In this document: in pieces, positions 33,198 through 42,075 of the stretch
How the letters are laid out: every line of letters begins with the position of its first letter
Numbering within the stretch: the first letter of the stretch is position 1
Source: Sphingomonadaceae bacterium 3R27C6
GTDB lineage: Bacteria > Pseudomonadota > Alphaproteobacteria > Sphingomonadales > Sphingomonadaceae
Reading direction: 5' to 3'
Assembly: GCA_005503215.1 (NCBI GenBank)
Contig: SCNS01000012.1
Location: 62,001-126,000, forward strand
DNA: 64,000 bases
Notes under the pieces: model-generated
What the model saw: the letters and a program-made list of their open reading frames with translations, nothing else
What the model was told of the DNA's origin: nothing
Database searches by the model: none
Position numbers and translations under genes: made by a program

Positions 33198-34631
33198 TTA
33201 CCGCAGCGCCCCGATCGCGCGCACCGCGCTGCCGAACGACGCCTGAAATTCGGAGGGTTTGTAGGCGTTGGGGTCTTTCACCGCCGCATAAGCACGGTCG
33301 ATGTCGCCGCGGATTCCCGCCGCCGCACCGACGGTGACGCGCCCCGACGACACCATCGCGTTGAGCAAGGTGTCGACCCCCATCACCGCCTGCTGCGACC
33401 CCGAATAGTCGGTGTAGCGATCGCTGATCGCCTTCGCCGAAATCGCATCGACCATCGCAAAGGCGTCGGCGCCCGAGAAATTGCGCGACGCGAAGGCTGA
33501 TTTCAGCGCCGCGACCGTCTGCGCCAGCTGCGCCGCCGCGGCGACCGCGCTTTGCCGATCACTCGCCATCGCCTTGTGGAACGCCGCGGTGCGCACCGCG
33601 AGCTGGTCGGCGAGCGCGGGCGCCGCAAGCCGCGCGGCGGCGGCGAGCATGATCAGATTCTCGTCATTATAGGGCGGCATGCCCTCGGGGATCTGACGTC
33701 CCACATTGTCGAGCCCCGTGCGCACGGGCTTCGCCTGATCGAAAATGCGGCGGTGGCAGCTGTGGCAGTCGAGGAAATAGAATTCGGGGAACATCCCCTC
33801 GGTCCCACGCCGCGTCTGGAACAGCGCGAGGCTGCGCTCGATCGCGGTCGCCTGCCCGACCGCCCACATCTGGACATGATCGGTGCGCCGGTTCGCGGCA
33901 CCGAACTTGCGCCAGCCATAGTCGGCATCCTCCTGATGATGCGCCTGGAGCGAAGAGAAGAGGTCGAGTTCGAAGGCGATGCGCGGGTGGCCCGCCGCCA
34001 TGATGCGGTGGGTGACGAACTGGCCGTCGGCGGACGAACCAAAGTGGCAGTCGACGCACACCCCGGCGCGCACGACCGGATCCTCAAGCTTCTTGAGCCC
34101 CGCCGACAGGTTCGCCAGATGCTTGGCCCGCGCTTCGCGGTCGGGATCGGCGTTCGTGCCGACCCCGGCATAGTGACTCGCAAGCCAGCCCCCCGCGGGG
34201 CCGTGGCACGATTCGCAGCCAACGCCGTCTTCGGCGGGGGCGGCGCGCGCCGTACCCGCGGTGCTGTGGCAACCGAGGCACATCTGCGCCTTGGATGGAT
34301 CACCGATGCCGAGATTGCGCGCGATGAACTGGCTGCGGTTGTTGCTGAGCACCGCCCACGCGCGGCTATGCGCGCCGCCGGGGGTCGAGGGTTCCTGCCA
34401 TTTCATCAGCTCGTCCTGACGGACGACGGTGCCGTCACCCTCCATCCGGCCGTGGCAGGTCGACCCCGCGCACGAGGCGACGCCGGTGTAGCGCGCACCG
34501 CCTTCATCCTGCGAGCGGGCAGGGGAAGCGAAGACGAATGCCGCAATGGCGAGCGCGAGCAGCATCGCCGCCAAGGCGGCAAACGCCGCCCAAGGCCGAT
34601 CGCCGCGCTCCTTTCCAGCGTGCGTCATCAT
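33198..34631 (-). CDS. c554-like multiheme cytochrome, first gene of the operon
   Basis: About 477 residues with an N-terminal membrane/signal segment (AAMLLALAIAAFVFASPARS). Four CXXCH haem sites lie at about 118, 139, 192 and 289, and one CX4CH (CAGSTCH) at about 54. The GVGCESCHGPAGGWLASHY stretch is characteristic of cytochrome c554-type domains. The C-terminal half (from about 300) is helical and haem-free. Start at ATG 34631 (or 34628); an upstream ATG at 34715 would put a long non-signal extension on it. It follows gdhA by 49 bases with no clear terminator and leads the four-gene set. I infer a periplasmic electron carrier. Confidence 0.8.
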   Translation of the reverse strand: MMTHAGKERGDRPWAAFAALAAMLLALAIAAFVFASPARSQDEGGARYTGVASCAGSTCHGRMEGDGTVVRQDELMKWQEPSTPGGAHSRAWAVLSNNRSQFIARNLGIGDPSKAQMCLGCHSTAGTARAAPAEDGVGCESCHGPAGGWLASHYAGVGTNADPDREARAKHLANLSAGLKKLEDPVVRAGVCVDCHFGSSADGQFVTHRIMAAGHPRIAFELDLFSSLQAHHQEDADYGWRKFGAANRRTDHVQMWAVGQATAIERSLALFQTRRGTEGMFPEFYFLDCHSCHRRIFDQAKPVRTGLDNVGRQIPEGMPPYNDENLIMLAAAARLAAPALADQLAVRTAAFHKAMASDRQSAVAAAAQLAQTVAALKSAFASRNFSGADAFAMVDAISAKAISDRYTDYSGSQQAVMGVDTLLNAMVSSGRVTVGAAAGIRGDIDRAYAAVKDPNAYKPSEFQASFGSAVRAIGALR

Positions 34632-34680
34632 CCGCAGAACCCCTTTTCCCCAACCCGGCGCTTTTACGCCTTGAGCCGAA

Positions 34681-36036
34681 TTACACCACCCCGAAAGCCA
34701 GCATCGCGTCGGCAACCTTCTTGAATCCCGCGATATTGGCGCCCTTCACATAATCGATATAGCCGTCGCCCGCATCGCCATAGGTCAGGCAGCTTTTGTG
34801 GATGCCGTCCATGATGTCCTTGAGCATCTGTTGCAACTCGCCTTCGCTCCAGGCGCGGCGCCCGCTGTTCTGGCTCATTTCGAGCCCCGACACCGCGACA
34901 CCGCCGGCGTTTGCCGCCTTGCCCGGCGCGAACATGATCTTCGCATCCTTGAAGACATGCACACCCTCGAGGTTCGTCGGCATGTTCGCGCCTTCGCTGA
35001 CCGCGACACAGCCGTTTTTGACCAGCGTCTTGGCGTCGTCGCCAAGCAGCTCATTCTGCGTCGCGCACGGCAAAGCGACGTCGCACTTCACCCCCCACGG
35101 CGTCTTGCCCGCGGTGAAGCTTGCACCCTTAAATTCGTCGCAATATTCCTCGATCCGGCCACGGCGGTGCGTCTTGTGCGCCTTCACCCAGTCGATCTTT
35201 TCCTGCGTGATCCCGTCGGGGTCATGGATGAACCCGCCCGAATCCGAGAGCGTCAGCACCTTGCCGCCGAGCTGGACGATCTTTTCAGCTGCATGCGTCG
35301 CGACATTGCCCGATCCCGAAATCACTGCGGTCTTGCCGACCAGATCCTGCCCCTTGGCGGCGAGCATGTTGGCGAGGAAATAGACCGCGCCATAGCCCGT
35401 CGCCTCGGTGCGGATCAGCGAGCCGCCCCATTCGAGGCCCTTGCCGGTGAGCACGCCGGTGAATTCGTTGGTGATCCGCTTATACTGGCCGAACATGAAG
35501 CCGATTTCGCGGCCTCCGACGCCGATGTCGCCCGCGGGCACGTCGATGTCGGCGCCGATGTGGCGATACAGCTCAGTCATGAAGCTCTGGCAAAAGCGCA
35601 TGATCTCGCGCACGCTCTTGCCTTTGGGATTGAAGTTCGAGCCGCCCTTGCCGCCGCCCATCGGCAGCCCGGTCAGCGCATTCTTGAACGTCTGTTCGAA
35701 CGCGAGGAATTTGAGCACGCTTTCGGTAACGCTTGGGTGAAAGCGGATGCCGCCCTTGTACGGGCCGATGGCATTGTTGTTCTGGACACGCCAGCCGCGC
35801 TGGACGCGGATATTGCCATTGTCGTCTTCCCAGCAGACGCGGAAAGACACGACCCGGTCGGGTTCGGCGATGCGCCGCAGGATTTGCTGCGCGTGATATT
35901 CTTCCTTGTCGGCGATGAAATCGAAGATGTCCTCCGACACCTCCTGCACCGCCTGGACGAACTCGGGCTGACCCGGGTTGCGCTTTTTCACGCCTTCCAT
36001 GAACGTCGAAAAGTCGACGTGATCCGAAACTGCCAT
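34681..36036 (-). CDS. gdhA: NADP-type glutamate dehydrogenase
   Basis: A 451-residue hexameric-type enzyme that reductively aminates 2-oxoglutarate to glutamate. Conserved pieces are YKGGIRFHPSVTESVLKFLAFEQTFKNALTG, the catalytic-Lys loop PMGGGKGGSNFNPKG, PAGDIGVGGREIG, the nucleotide motif AVISGSGNVATHAAEK and PGKAANAGGVAVSGLEMSQN. ATG 36036 has GGGAGGGG upstream and is chosen over an open extension to 36192. It is divergent from a TPR gene and precedes the cytochrome operon on the same strand. Confidence 0.95.
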   Translation of the reverse strand: MAVSDHVDFSTFMEGVKKRNPGQPEFVQAVQEVSEDIFDFIADKEEYHAQQILRRIAEPDRVVSFRVCWEDDNGNIRVQRGWRVQNNNAIGPYKGGIRFHPSVTESVLKFLAFEQTFKNALTGLPMGGGKGGSNFNPKGKSVREIMRFCQSFMTELYRHIGADIDVPAGDIGVGGREIGFMFGQYKRITNEFTGVLTGKGLEWGGSLIRTEATGYGAVYFLANMLAAKGQDLVGKTAVISGSGNVATHAAEKIVQLGGKVLTLSDSGGFIHDPDGITQEKIDWVKAHKTHRRGRIEEYCDEFKGASFTAGKTPWGVKCDVALPCATQNELLGDDAKTLVKNGCVAVSEGANMPTNLEGVHVFKDAKIMFAPGKAANAGGVAVSGLEMSQNSGRRAWSEGELQQMLKDIMDGIHKSCLTYGDAGDGYIDYVKGANIAGFKKVADAMLAFGVV

Positions 36037-36194
36037 GCACCCCTCCCCTGTATGACTGGGAAAGCCGGTGCGACCCCTGACGATTTTATCGTTGACCGAC
36101 CTTGTATGCCAAAGGCTACACCATCGCCAAGCAAAGGCAATATGACTGCGCGCACAGGCGGCATTTTTTCGCGGCGCGCACAAGAGGGGCAAAA

Positions 36195-37133
36195 ATGAGC
36201 GAGAGCAACAAGATGGCGGGCGGCATGACGGGCACGAACCGGACGATATTGATCGCCGCCTTCATTCTGCTGGCCGCCGCCATCGGCTATGCAATCTGGC
36301 GCGATTCCGGCCCCTCGGCCCCCGATCCGGTGGCGCAGGGCACGGGCGCGCCGTCCGACCAACTCGCCGAGCTGGAGGCGCGCACGAAGCGCGAACCGAA
36401 CAGTGCCGAAGCGTGGACCGCGCTCGGCGCGGCGCGATTCGACCTGAGCGATTTCGCGGGTGCGGCCGGGGCGTATGAGAAAGCGGTCGCGCTTTCACCC
36501 GATTCGGCGGGTCTTTGGTCGGCGCTGGGCGAGGCGCGGGTGATGGGAAGCGACAGCGACCCGATGCCCGCCGCCGGACTCGAAGCGTTCAACCGGGCGA
36601 TCGCGCTCGACGCCAAGGATCCGCGTGCGCGCTATTTCCTCGCGGTGAAGAAGGATATTGGCGGCGATCACAAGGGCGCGATCGAGGACTGGTTCGCGCT
36701 GCTCGCGGACACGCCGCAGGGCGCACCGTGGGAGGCCGACCTCCGCCGCACGATCGAGCAGGTCGGGCAGATCCACAAGATCGACGTCGCGGCGCGGCTC
36801 GCCAGCACGCAGCCCCGGCCGCTGACCGCCGACGAGATGCCGGTCGCCGCGCGCGCCATCCCGGGGCCGAGCCGCGCCGACATGGAAGCGGCGTCGCAGC
36901 TCCCCAAGGGCCAGCAGGATCAGATGATCGAGGGCATGGTGAGCGGGCTTGAGGCCAAGCTCAAGGCCAATCCGGCCGACGTCGACCGCTGGATCATGCT
37001 GATGCGCAGCCGGATGACGCTGGGTGAGACGGCAAAGGCCGCGCAGGCGCTGAAGGACGGGATTGCGGCGAACCCGGCGGCGGCGGGACGATTGAAGGCG
37101 CAAGCGCAGTTGCTCGGCGTGCCGGGTGCGTAA
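36195..37133 (+). CDS. TPR protein related to CcmI/NrfG cytochrome c biogenesis factors
   Basis: A 312-residue protein with one N-terminal membrane helix (ILIAAFILLAAAIGYAIW) and a periplasmic TPR region: EPNSAEAWTALGAARFDLSDFAGAAGAYEKAVALSPDSAGLWSALGEA across about residues 65-115, with further units after it. This matches the CcmH-C/NrfG (COG4235) type, which presents apocytochrome c to the haem lyase, though TPR similarity alone is not decisive. ATG 36195 has a GAGGGG site. Its position beside multiheme cytochrome genes supports the reading. Confidence 0.65.
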   Translation: MSESNKMAGGMTGTNRTILIAAFILLAAAIGYAIWRDSGPSAPDPVAQGTGAPSDQLAELEARTKREPNSAEAWTALGAARFDLSDFAGAAGAYEKAVALSPDSAGLWSALGEARVMGSDSDPMPAAGLEAFNRAIALDAKDPRARYFLAVKKDIGGDHKGAIEDWFALLADTPQGAPWEADLRRTIEQVGQIHKIDVAARLASTQPRPLTADEMPVAARAIPGPSRADMEAASQLPKGQQDQMIEGMVSGLEAKLKANPADVDRWIMLMRSRMTLGETAKAAQALKDGIAANPAAAGRLKAQAQLLGVPGA

Positions 37134-37345
37134 AAATCCCCGTTGGCGCGCCGCCCGGAACGCGGTACGCCGTCATCGCTGCGGGGGGCAACCATAACAT
37201 AGGGTCGCCGCGGCATTTTTGCCGCGAGACGATTTCGGACGTATTTGCTCGGGACAGTTGTCCACTCTGTATCGGGCCTCGTGGTCACAGCTGACCGGCC
37301 GATGCGTAGCTTGCCGAAGCCGACGCCCATCGGCCAGCGCCGGAT

Positions 37346-40300
37346 CTAACCCGCCATCAACGCCGCATTGCCGCCTGCCGCGGTGATGTCGGTCGAGATC
37401 GACTTTTCCTCGGCAAAGCGGTGCAGATAGTGCGGACCGCCGGCCTTGGGGCCGGTGCCCGACAGGCCGCGGCCGCCGAAGGGCTGCGACCCGACGATCG
37501 CGCCGATCTGGTTGCGGTTGACATAGACGTTGCCGACAGCCGCACGCGCCGCAATGTGCGCCGCGACCCCGTCGATGCGCGTGTGGACGCCCAATGTCAG
37601 CCCATAGCCCGAGGCGTTGATCGCATCGATTAGTGCATCGAGCTCGCCGCCCTTCCACGTCGCGACGTGGAGCACCGGGCCGAAAATCTCGCGCTTGAGG
37701 TCGGTGACGTGGTCGAGGCGGATCAGCGCCGGAGGCACGAAATGGCCATCGGCGGGCAGGTTCGTCCGCCCCGCCTCTGCAATCACGCGGCCTGCGGCGC
37801 GCGCTTCGGCAACATAAGCGGCGATGTTCGCCTGCGCCTCATCGTCGATGATCGGGCCGACATCGGTCGCGAGGATCGACGGATCGCCGACGTTGAGTTC
37901 GGCCATCGCGCCCGCGACCATCTCGATCATCGTATCGGCGACATCTTCCTGCACGCAGAGCAGGCGCAGCGCCGAACAGCGCTGGCCCGCCGACTGGAAG
38001 GCCGAGGCGACGGCGTCGCGCGCGACCTGTTCGGGGAGCGCGGTCGAATCGACGATCATCGCGTTGGCGCCGCCGGTTTCGGCGATCAAGGTCGCGATCG
38101 GGCCGTCGCGCCCGGCGAGGCTGCGGTTGATCATCCGCGCGACCTCGGTCGAGCCGGTGAAGGCGACGCCGATGATCTCGTTGTTGCTGGTCAGCGCCGC
38201 GCCGACGGTTTCGCCGCGGCCGGGGAGGTAATGGAGCACGTCGCCGGGGATGCCGGCCTCGAGCAACAGTTCGACCGCGGCGTGCGCGATCAGCGGGGTC
38301 TGCTCGGCGGGTTTCGCGAGCACGCTGTTGCCCGCCGCGAGCGCCGCCGACACTTGCCCCAGGAAGATCGCGAGCGGGAAATTCCACGGGCTGATGCACA
38401 CGAACACGCCCTTGCCTTCGAGCATCAGCTCGTTGCGCTCGCCCGTCGGCCCGGGCAGCGCGACCGGATAGGTGAAGTCGGCACGCGCCTGCGCGGCATA
38501 ATAGCGCAAGAAATCGACCGCTTCGCGCACTTCGGCGATCGCATCGACGAGCGTCTTGCCCGCCTCGTCGATCGCGAGGCCAAGGAAGAGCGCGTCATGC
38601 TCTTCGAGCAGGTTGGCGGCGCGTTCGAGCCGTTCGGCGCGGAAAGCCCCGCCAGCGAGGCTCCAGTCTCCCTGCGCCTTGCGCGCCGCGGCGACAGCAT
38701 CGGCGACCGTCGCGGCATCGGCCTCGATCACCTGACCGACGACCGCGCCCGTCGCGGGGTTGCGCACGGGTTCGGCCTTGCCCTTTCGCGGGGCACCGCC
38801 GACGATCGGCGCCGCAACCAGGTCGCTCCGCCGCGCCGCGCCGATCGCCGACACCAGCGCTTCGGGCACGCCCGGCTCGCCGAGGTCATAACCGCGCGAA
38901 TTGCGGCGGACGGGATCGAAGAGGCCAAGACCCGTCGCGATGTTTGAGCTCGCCGCGCTCGCAACGCTGCGCGGATCGACCGCGAGCTGCTCGGCGGTGA
39001 CGCCGGGGTCGGAGAATTGGTGCACGAAGCTGGAGTTGGCGCCATTTTCGAGCAGGCGGCGCACGAGATAGGCGAGCAGGTCGCGGTGCGTGCCGACCGG
39101 CGCATAGACGCGCACCGGGCGCGGCGGCGGGAAGAGCGCCACGAGCGCGTCGTGCGCGCCCTCACCCATGCCGTGCAGCCGCTGCAGTTCGTAATCGGCA
39201 CCCGCGAACAGTTCGGAGACAAAGGCGAGCGTCATCGCATTGTGGCTCGCGAAGGCCGGATAGATGCAATCCTGACAGTCGCGCAGCAACTGCGCACAGC
39301 GCATATAGTTGAGATCGGTGTGGAGCTTTGCGGTGAACACCGGGAAGTCGCCGAGCCCCAGCGTCTGCGCGCGCTTGATCTCGGTGTCCCAATAGGCGCC
39401 CTTGACGAGGCGCATCGACAGCTTGACCGCGCGCGTCCGCGCGCGGTTGGCGAGCCAGTCGATCACCGCCGGCGCGCGCTTTTGATACGCCTGGATCACG
39501 ATGCCGAGCCCGGTCCAGTTATCAGCGATCCCCGCGTCGATCAGCGCCGCGAACACGTCCATATGCGGTTCGAGGCGGTCGGTCTCCTCGGCATCGATCA
39601 TCAGCGGGATGTTCACCGCGCGCGCCGCCTTGGCGAGTTCGATCACCTTCGGCACCAGCTCGCCGACGACGCGCGCGCGCTGGAGATATTCGTAGCGCGG
39701 GTGGAGCGCCGAGAGCTTGATCGAAATGCCGTGATTGGCGTGCGGATCGCCCGGCTTCGCGCCCTTGCCGATGCGCGCGATGGCATTGGCGTAGCTCTCA
39801 TAATAACGCTGCGCGTCCTCGGCAGTGCGCGCCGCTTCGCCGAGCATGTCAAAGCTCGCGAGTTCGGATTTTTCCTTGTCGGCGCGCTTGACCGCTGCGT
39901 CGATCGTCTCGCCCATCACGAACTGCTGGCCCAGCATCTTCATTGCCGCGAGCGCCGCTTGGCGAATCACCGGCTCGCCTGAGCGGCGGACCATCGATTT
40001 CAAGAGCGTCAGCGGGTTCGCCCTGCTGCCCATCGCATCGAGCATCAACGTCGCCGAGCCAAGCGAAAGCCCGCGCGACGACAGCGCGACGATCAGCGGG
40101 CTGTCATCATCCTCGCCATCCTTCCAGTGGCGCCCGGCGATCTTGTCGCGGATCAGCGCATTGGCGGTGGCATTGTCGGGAACGCGTAGCAGCGCCTCGG
40201 CGAGGCACATCAGCACGACGCCTTCCTCGGTCGACAGCCGATAGCGGTTCATCAACTGTGCTACGAGCGTCTCGCGCTCGCCCTCGGCCTTCGCCTTGCG

Positions 40301-40441
40301 GATCAATTCCAGCCCGCGGCGGGTGACCGCCTCGACACTGGCCGACGAGGTTGCAAGGGCGCTACGCAACTCGGCGACGATGTCGGATTCGCTGCGGCGG
40401 GCGAGGGCACGGATGGGCGCGCGATCGGGGCTTTGTGTCAT
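37346..40441 (-). CDS. putA: Bifunctional proline dehydrogenase/1-pyrroline-5-carboxylate dehydrogenase
   Basis: Two-step oxidation of proline to glutamate at the inner membrane. At about 1031 residues it is a short PutA without the N-terminal ribbon-helix-helix DNA-binding domain of E. coli PutA. The FAD proline dehydrogenase part (about 150-450) shows LMIDAEETDRLEPHMDVF and RLVKGAYWDTEIKRAQ. The aldehyde dehydrogenase part (about 520-1010) shows SPWNFPLAIFLGQVSAAL, FTGSTEVARMIN, IAETGGANAM and catalytic Cys in SAGQRCSALRL. ATG 40441 has an AGG site; ATG 40456 is an alternative. A divergent Lrp-type gene is the likely regulator. Confidence 0.95.
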   Translation of the reverse strand: MTQSPDRAPIRALARRSESDIVAELRSALATSSASVEAVTRRGLELIRKAKAEGERETLVAQLMNRYRLSTEEGVVLMCLAEALLRVPDNATANALIRDKIAGRHWKDGEDDDSPLIVALSSRGLSLGSATLMLDAMGSRANPLTLLKSMVRRSGEPVIRQAALAAMKMLGQQFVMGETIDAAVKRADKEKSELASFDMLGEAARTAEDAQRYYESYANAIARIGKGAKPGDPHANHGISIKLSALHPRYEYLQRARVVGELVPKVIELAKAARAVNIPLMIDAEETDRLEPHMDVFAALIDAGIADNWTGLGIVIQAYQKRAPAVIDWLANRARTRAVKLSMRLVKGAYWDTEIKRAQTLGLGDFPVFTAKLHTDLNYMRCAQLLRDCQDCIYPAFASHNAMTLAFVSELFAGADYELQRLHGMGEGAHDALVALFPPPRPVRVYAPVGTHRDLLAYLVRRLLENGANSSFVHQFSDPGVTAEQLAVDPRSVASAASSNIATGLGLFDPVRRNSRGYDLGEPGVPEALVSAIGAARRSDLVAAPIVGGAPRKGKAEPVRNPATGAVVGQVIEADAATVADAVAAARKAQGDWSLAGGAFRAERLERAANLLEEHDALFLGLAIDEAGKTLVDAIAEVREAVDFLRYYAAQARADFTYPVALPGPTGERNELMLEGKGVFVCISPWNFPLAIFLGQVSAALAAGNSVLAKPAEQTPLIAHAAVELLLEAGIPGDVLHYLPGRGETVGAALTSNNEIIGVAFTGSTEVARMINRSLAGRDGPIATLIAETGGANAMIVDSTALPEQVARDAVASAFQSAGQRCSALRLLCVQEDVADTMIEMVAGAMAELNVGDPSILATDVGPIIDDEAQANIAAYVAEARAAGRVIAEAGRTNLPADGHFVPPALIRLDHVTDLKREIFGPVLHVATWKGGELDALIDAINASGYGLTLGVHTRIDGVAAHIAARAAVGNVYVNRNQIGAIVGSQPFGGRGLSGTGPKAGGPHYLHRFAEEKSISTDITAAGGNAALMAG

Positions 40442-40493
40442 GGTGCCTGATACCATATTGCTGTCCGTCGATCCGACTTGTTTTTGTACAAAT

Positions 40494-40541
40494 CATATAT
40501 GAATTGACCAACATTCTATTCAATCCTAGTCGATTCATATG
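40494..40541. promoter_or_regulatory. AT-rich putA-lrp intergenic dyad, candidate Lrp-type operator
   Basis: CATATATGAAT (40494-40504) and ATTCATATG (40533-40541) form a near-perfect inverted repeat 28 bases apart in a markedly AT-rich gap between the divergent putA and Lrp-type genes. The right arm includes the ATG of the regulator, which would suit autoregulation. Binding is inferred. Confidence 0.45.
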
Positions 40542-41009
40542 AAAAATAACCCATCCACAGTCGAACTGGACGATTTCGATCGCAAGATTCTTGCCATCAT
40601 GGGCCGCGATGGAAGGATCACCTTTACCGAGCTGGCGTTGCAGGTCGGCCTCTCGAAAACACCATGCCAGCAACGCGTGAAGCGCCTCGTCGACAGCGGG
40701 CTGATCGTCGGCTTTCGCGCGATCGTCGACCCGGCCAAGGTCGGCCTCGACCATGTCGCCTTCACCGAGGTCAAGCTGTCGGACACACGCGAGGATGCAT
40801 TGAAGCAGTTCAATATGGCGGTGCGGCAGATTCCCGAGGTCGAGGAATGCCACATGATCGCGAGCAGCTTCGATTATCTGCTCAAGGTCCGCACCCCCGA
40901 CATCCGCCGTTACCGGATCGTGCTCGGCGAAAAAATCTCGAGCCTGCCGCACGTCGCCAGCACCTCGACCTTTGTCGCGATGGAAACGATCTGCGAATCG
41001 GCGCGCTGA
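40539..41009 (+). CDS. Lrp/AsnC-family regulator, likely activator of putA
   Basis: A 156-residue feast/famine regulator. The helix-turn-helix is in residues 10-60 (LDDFDRKILAIMGRDGRITFTELALQVGLSKTPCQQRVKRLVDSGLI), and the C-terminal RAM domain (about 70-150) shows VEECHMIASSFDYLLKVRT. The SKTPCQQRVKRL recognition helix resembles PutR/BkdR-type Lrp proteins. Divergence from putA suggests proline-responsive activation, as for PutR in other alphaproteobacteria. Confidence 0.9.
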   Translation: MKNNPSTVELDDFDRKILAIMGRDGRITFTELALQVGLSKTPCQQRVKRLVDSGLIVGFRAIVDPAKVGLDHVAFTEVKLSDTREDALKQFNMAVRQIPEVEECHMIASSFDYLLKVRTPDIRRYRIVLGEKISSLPHVASTSTFVAMETICESAR

Positions 41010-41058
41010 CGCCAAGAGATTGACCGCCGCGCGCGCCTGTGCCAATCGCTCGGGCCAC

Positions 41059-41132
41059 GCGGGTGTAGCTCAATGGTAGAGCAGAAGCTTCCCAAGCTTA
41101 CGACGAGGGTTCGATTCCCTTCACCCGCTCCA
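41059..41132 (+). tRNA. tRNA-Gly (anticodon CCC)
   Basis: Acceptor arms GCGGGTG (41059-41065) and CACCCGC (41122-41128), D-arm GCTCAATGGTAGAGC, anticodon loop TTCCCAA on an AAGC/GCTT stem, T-arm GAGGGTTCGATTCCCTT, encoded CCA at 41130-41132. It is distinct from the GCC isoacceptor at 10353. Confidence 0.96.
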
Positions 41133-41232
41133 GGCTTTCGCAGAAATTTGGCCACGCTAGATCGCGATCAGCAAAGCTCGGCCGACTTTGCACCGCGAGG
41201 ATCGACGGTGCGGCTTCGCCACGACGGGCCCT

Positions 41233-42015
41233 TCAACCCTCGACGCGCTCCACCTTCACTGACTGGCTGACGAACGCGATATCGCGATACGCCGTCAGGA
41301 AAGATATGTCGGCGGCATCGCGCCCGACGCAGATGCGCGCCATTTCGGACGCGCGCGCCATGCCCGTCGCGTCGACGAGGTGCCAGTCGCCGTCGAGATA
41401 GACCTCGGCGACCGCGTGGAAATCCTGCGGGGCGACACGGAGCGCATAGGCGCTCGCCATCCGCGCCGGGATATGCGCGGCGCGCGCGAGCGCGATCATC
41501 ACATGCGCATAGTCGCGGCACACCCCGCGGCGTTCGACGAAGCTGTCGAGCGCGCCCGTCTCGGCATCGCTCGACCCCGAGACATAGGTGAAGCGGCTTT
41601 CGATCCAGTCGCGCATCCGGCCGATCTTCGCGCCACCCTCATGGTCGCCGAAACGGCGCTCGACGAAGGCGTGGAACTTGTTCGACGGGCAATAGCGCGA
41701 TTCGTTGAGATAGGGGATCGCCCCGGCGGGGAGCCTATGGAGCGGCACCGCGGCGAGCGAGCGGAAGTCGGTGTCGGGCCGGTCGATCTCGACCCGCGCG
41801 CGATATTCGGCGCGGAGGCTCCCTTCGGCGCGCAGCCAGATCGGCTCGCAAATGCCGTCGGCGGCCGGAACGCGCGCGACAAATTCGGGGGCGCCGACGT
41901 CGAGCGAGGCACCCAGGACGCGCTGGCCGTGCCCGTTCGCGGCCTCGATCTGCAGCATCAGGTCGACGGGTTCGGACAGGCGGTAATTTAGGGAGGCGGA
42001 AATTTCGAGTTTCAT
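41233..42015 (-). CDS. Transglutaminase-like (papain-fold) family protein
   Basis: A 260-residue cytosolic protein with an N-terminal beta domain (about 1-100) and a transglutaminase-like core. The catalytic triad region is visible: Cys in ERRGVCRDYAHVMIALARAAHIPAR, His in DFHAVAEVYLDGDWHLVDAT, and the Asp of VDAT. No signal peptide. Such proteins are often proteases or amidases; the substrate is unknown. Confidence 0.85.
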   Translation of the reverse strand: MKLEISASLNYRLSEPVDLMLQIEAANGHGQRVLGASLDVGAPEFVARVPAADGICEPIWLRAEGSLRAEYRARVEIDRPDTDFRSLAAVPLHRLPAGAIPYLNESRYCPSNKFHAFVERRFGDHEGGAKIGRMRDWIESRFTYVSGSSDAETGALDSFVERRGVCRDYAHVMIALARAAHIPARMASAYALRVAPQDFHAVAEVYLDGDWHLVDATGMARASEMARICVGRDAADISFLTAYRDIAFVSQSVKVERVEG

Positions 42016-42075
42016 CTATCGGCAACGCATGAAGGAGGGTTCGGTGGCGCTAGGGACGGCAGAAAGAAAGAGCAA

